This document shows, one piece after another, positions 41,237 through 41,637 of a stretch of DNA of 41,637 nucleotides. The notes beneath the pieces were generated by a model. It was not told the DNA's origin. It did no database searches and saw nothing but the letters and a program-made list of their open reading frames with translations. Each line of letters begins with the position of its first letter. Within the stretch, counting starts at the first letter, position 1. The DNA lies in IMG/VR virus record IMGVR_UViG_3300038455_000031, positions 1 to 41,637 of that record; one strand, written 5' to 3'. The stretch comes from a virus. Made by a program: the position numbers and the translations under genes.

Positions 41237-41252
41237 TTAACACAAGTGTTAG
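41237..41252. promoter_or_regulatory. Dispersed palindrome, copy 7
   Basis: TTAACACAAGTGTTAG, the same arms with one extra base at the centre, in the 45-base gap between the ATPase and ssDNA-binding genes. Confidence 0.6.
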
Positions 41253-41278
41253 ATACCATCACAGAAAGAGAGAATGAC

Positions 41279-41637
41279 ATGTCTGATAACGCTTTCACTA
41301 ATCCGGAGTTTTCCTCATGGGCAGACATCCCGGACATGGAACTTCTACCTGCTGGTCAATACAATGCGGAATGTGTCAAGGTAGAGAGCGCTCTATCTCA
41401 GAAGGGCCTGCCTAGGCTAGCGCTGACACTACGAATTGACCCTGAGAACTTTCCGATAGACTACGACTTGGACAACGCCCCGCTCGGAGCGACAGTTGTC
41501 TGCTACGCGGCCAATATCTCATTCGGCTATGACCCTAGCAAGCCTTGGCGTACCGGTGTCACTGCGATAAGAAACGTTTTCAAGGCGTTCGGCGCGTCCT
41601 TCGACAAGCTGGTATCTCCTGTTGAGTGTGCTCCCAG
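41279..41637 (+). CDS. ssDNA-binding-type protein (DUF669-like), 5' part
   Basis: The first 119 codons of a protein continued at positions 2-289; full length 167 residues after removing the repeat. Starts MSDNAFTNPEFSSWADIPDM, then ELLPAGQYNAECVKVESALSQKG, with the LPAGQY-type start of DUF669 proteins. It immediately follows a Sak4-like ATPase, as expected for its ssDNA-binding partner. Start ATG follows AGAAAGAGAG. Confidence 0.75.
   Translation, partial: MSDNAFTNPEFSSWADIPDMELLPAGQYNAECVKVESALSQKGLPRLALTLRIDPENFPIDYDLDNAPLGATVVCYAANISFGYDPSKPWRTGVTAIRNVFKAFGASFDKLVSPVECAP
41494..41637. repeat. Terminal direct repeat, right copy
   Basis: Same 144 bases as positions 1-144, differing at two positions (T instead of C, one causing Val for Ala). 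Shows that the contig wraps onto itself. Confidence 0.93.

Noticed and set aside
1-41637. tRNA or rRNA genes, integrase, attachment site, insertion sequence
   Set aside because: None recognised by eye on either strand; a dedicated covariance-model search would be needed to exclude a tRNA.

Overview
The window is an essentially complete, circularly permuted tailed-phage genome. The first 144 bases recur at 41494-41637 with two C/T differences, so the real molecule or circular map is about 41.5 kb and one gene (a single-stranded-DNA-binding-type protein) is split across the window ends. The virion genes read as podovirus-like: terminase, portal, scaffold, HK97-fold coat, short-tail adaptor, beta-propeller-like nozzle, large internal virion proteins and tailspikes. 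I saw no tail tape measure, sheath or long-tail tube gene, no phage RNA polymerase, no integrase and no recognisable lysogeny repressor. A strictly lytic phage using host sigma70-type promoters is the simplest reading. A GcrA-like DNA-binding protein hints at an alphaproteobacterial host, but this is only inference.

Layout. Two transcription arms leave an AT-rich divergent region at about 31.01-31.12 kb and converge at 6.34 kb. The leftward (minus) arm holds the late genes: HNH nuclease, a beta-rich protein, terminase, zinc-ribbon protein, portal, two tiny arginine/lysine-rich peptides, scaffold-region proteins, coat, adaptor, nozzle, a sulfotransferase-like P-loop protein, internal virion proteins (one with a lysozyme-like domain), a tail fibre, two beta-helix tailspikes, and a lysis cassette (GH46-like endolysin, two membrane proteins, a signal-peptide protein). 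The rightward (plus) arm begins with a phosphoribosyltransferase-like gene. It is interrupted at 32.84-33.78 kb by one leftward, GC-richer gene with its own promoter and intrinsic terminator. It then continues through about 20 small overlapping early genes (LuxR-type and GcrA-like regulators among them) into the replication and recombination block: Cas4/RecB-like nuclease, Sak4-like ATPase, ssDNA-binding protein, RecD-like helicase, and a uracil-DNA-glycosylase-like domain fused to a family A DNA polymerase.

How it works together. The nuclease, Sak4 ATPase, ssDNA-binding protein, helicase and polymerase form a self-contained replication/recombination set. A 15-bp palindrome (consensus CTAACACNGTGTTAG) lies at or near gene boundaries in both arms, and a weaker copy sits between two back-to-back promoters beside the lone leftward gene, which suggests a genome-wide control circuit. 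A palindrome- and iteron-rich gap at 31.86-32.03 kb is the best candidate origin or master control region.

Most promising for new biology: the palindrome network with its candidate regulator, the polymerase with a degenerate glycosylase domain, the micro-peptide pair between portal and scaffold, and the structured non-coding segment at 32.56-32.73 kb.
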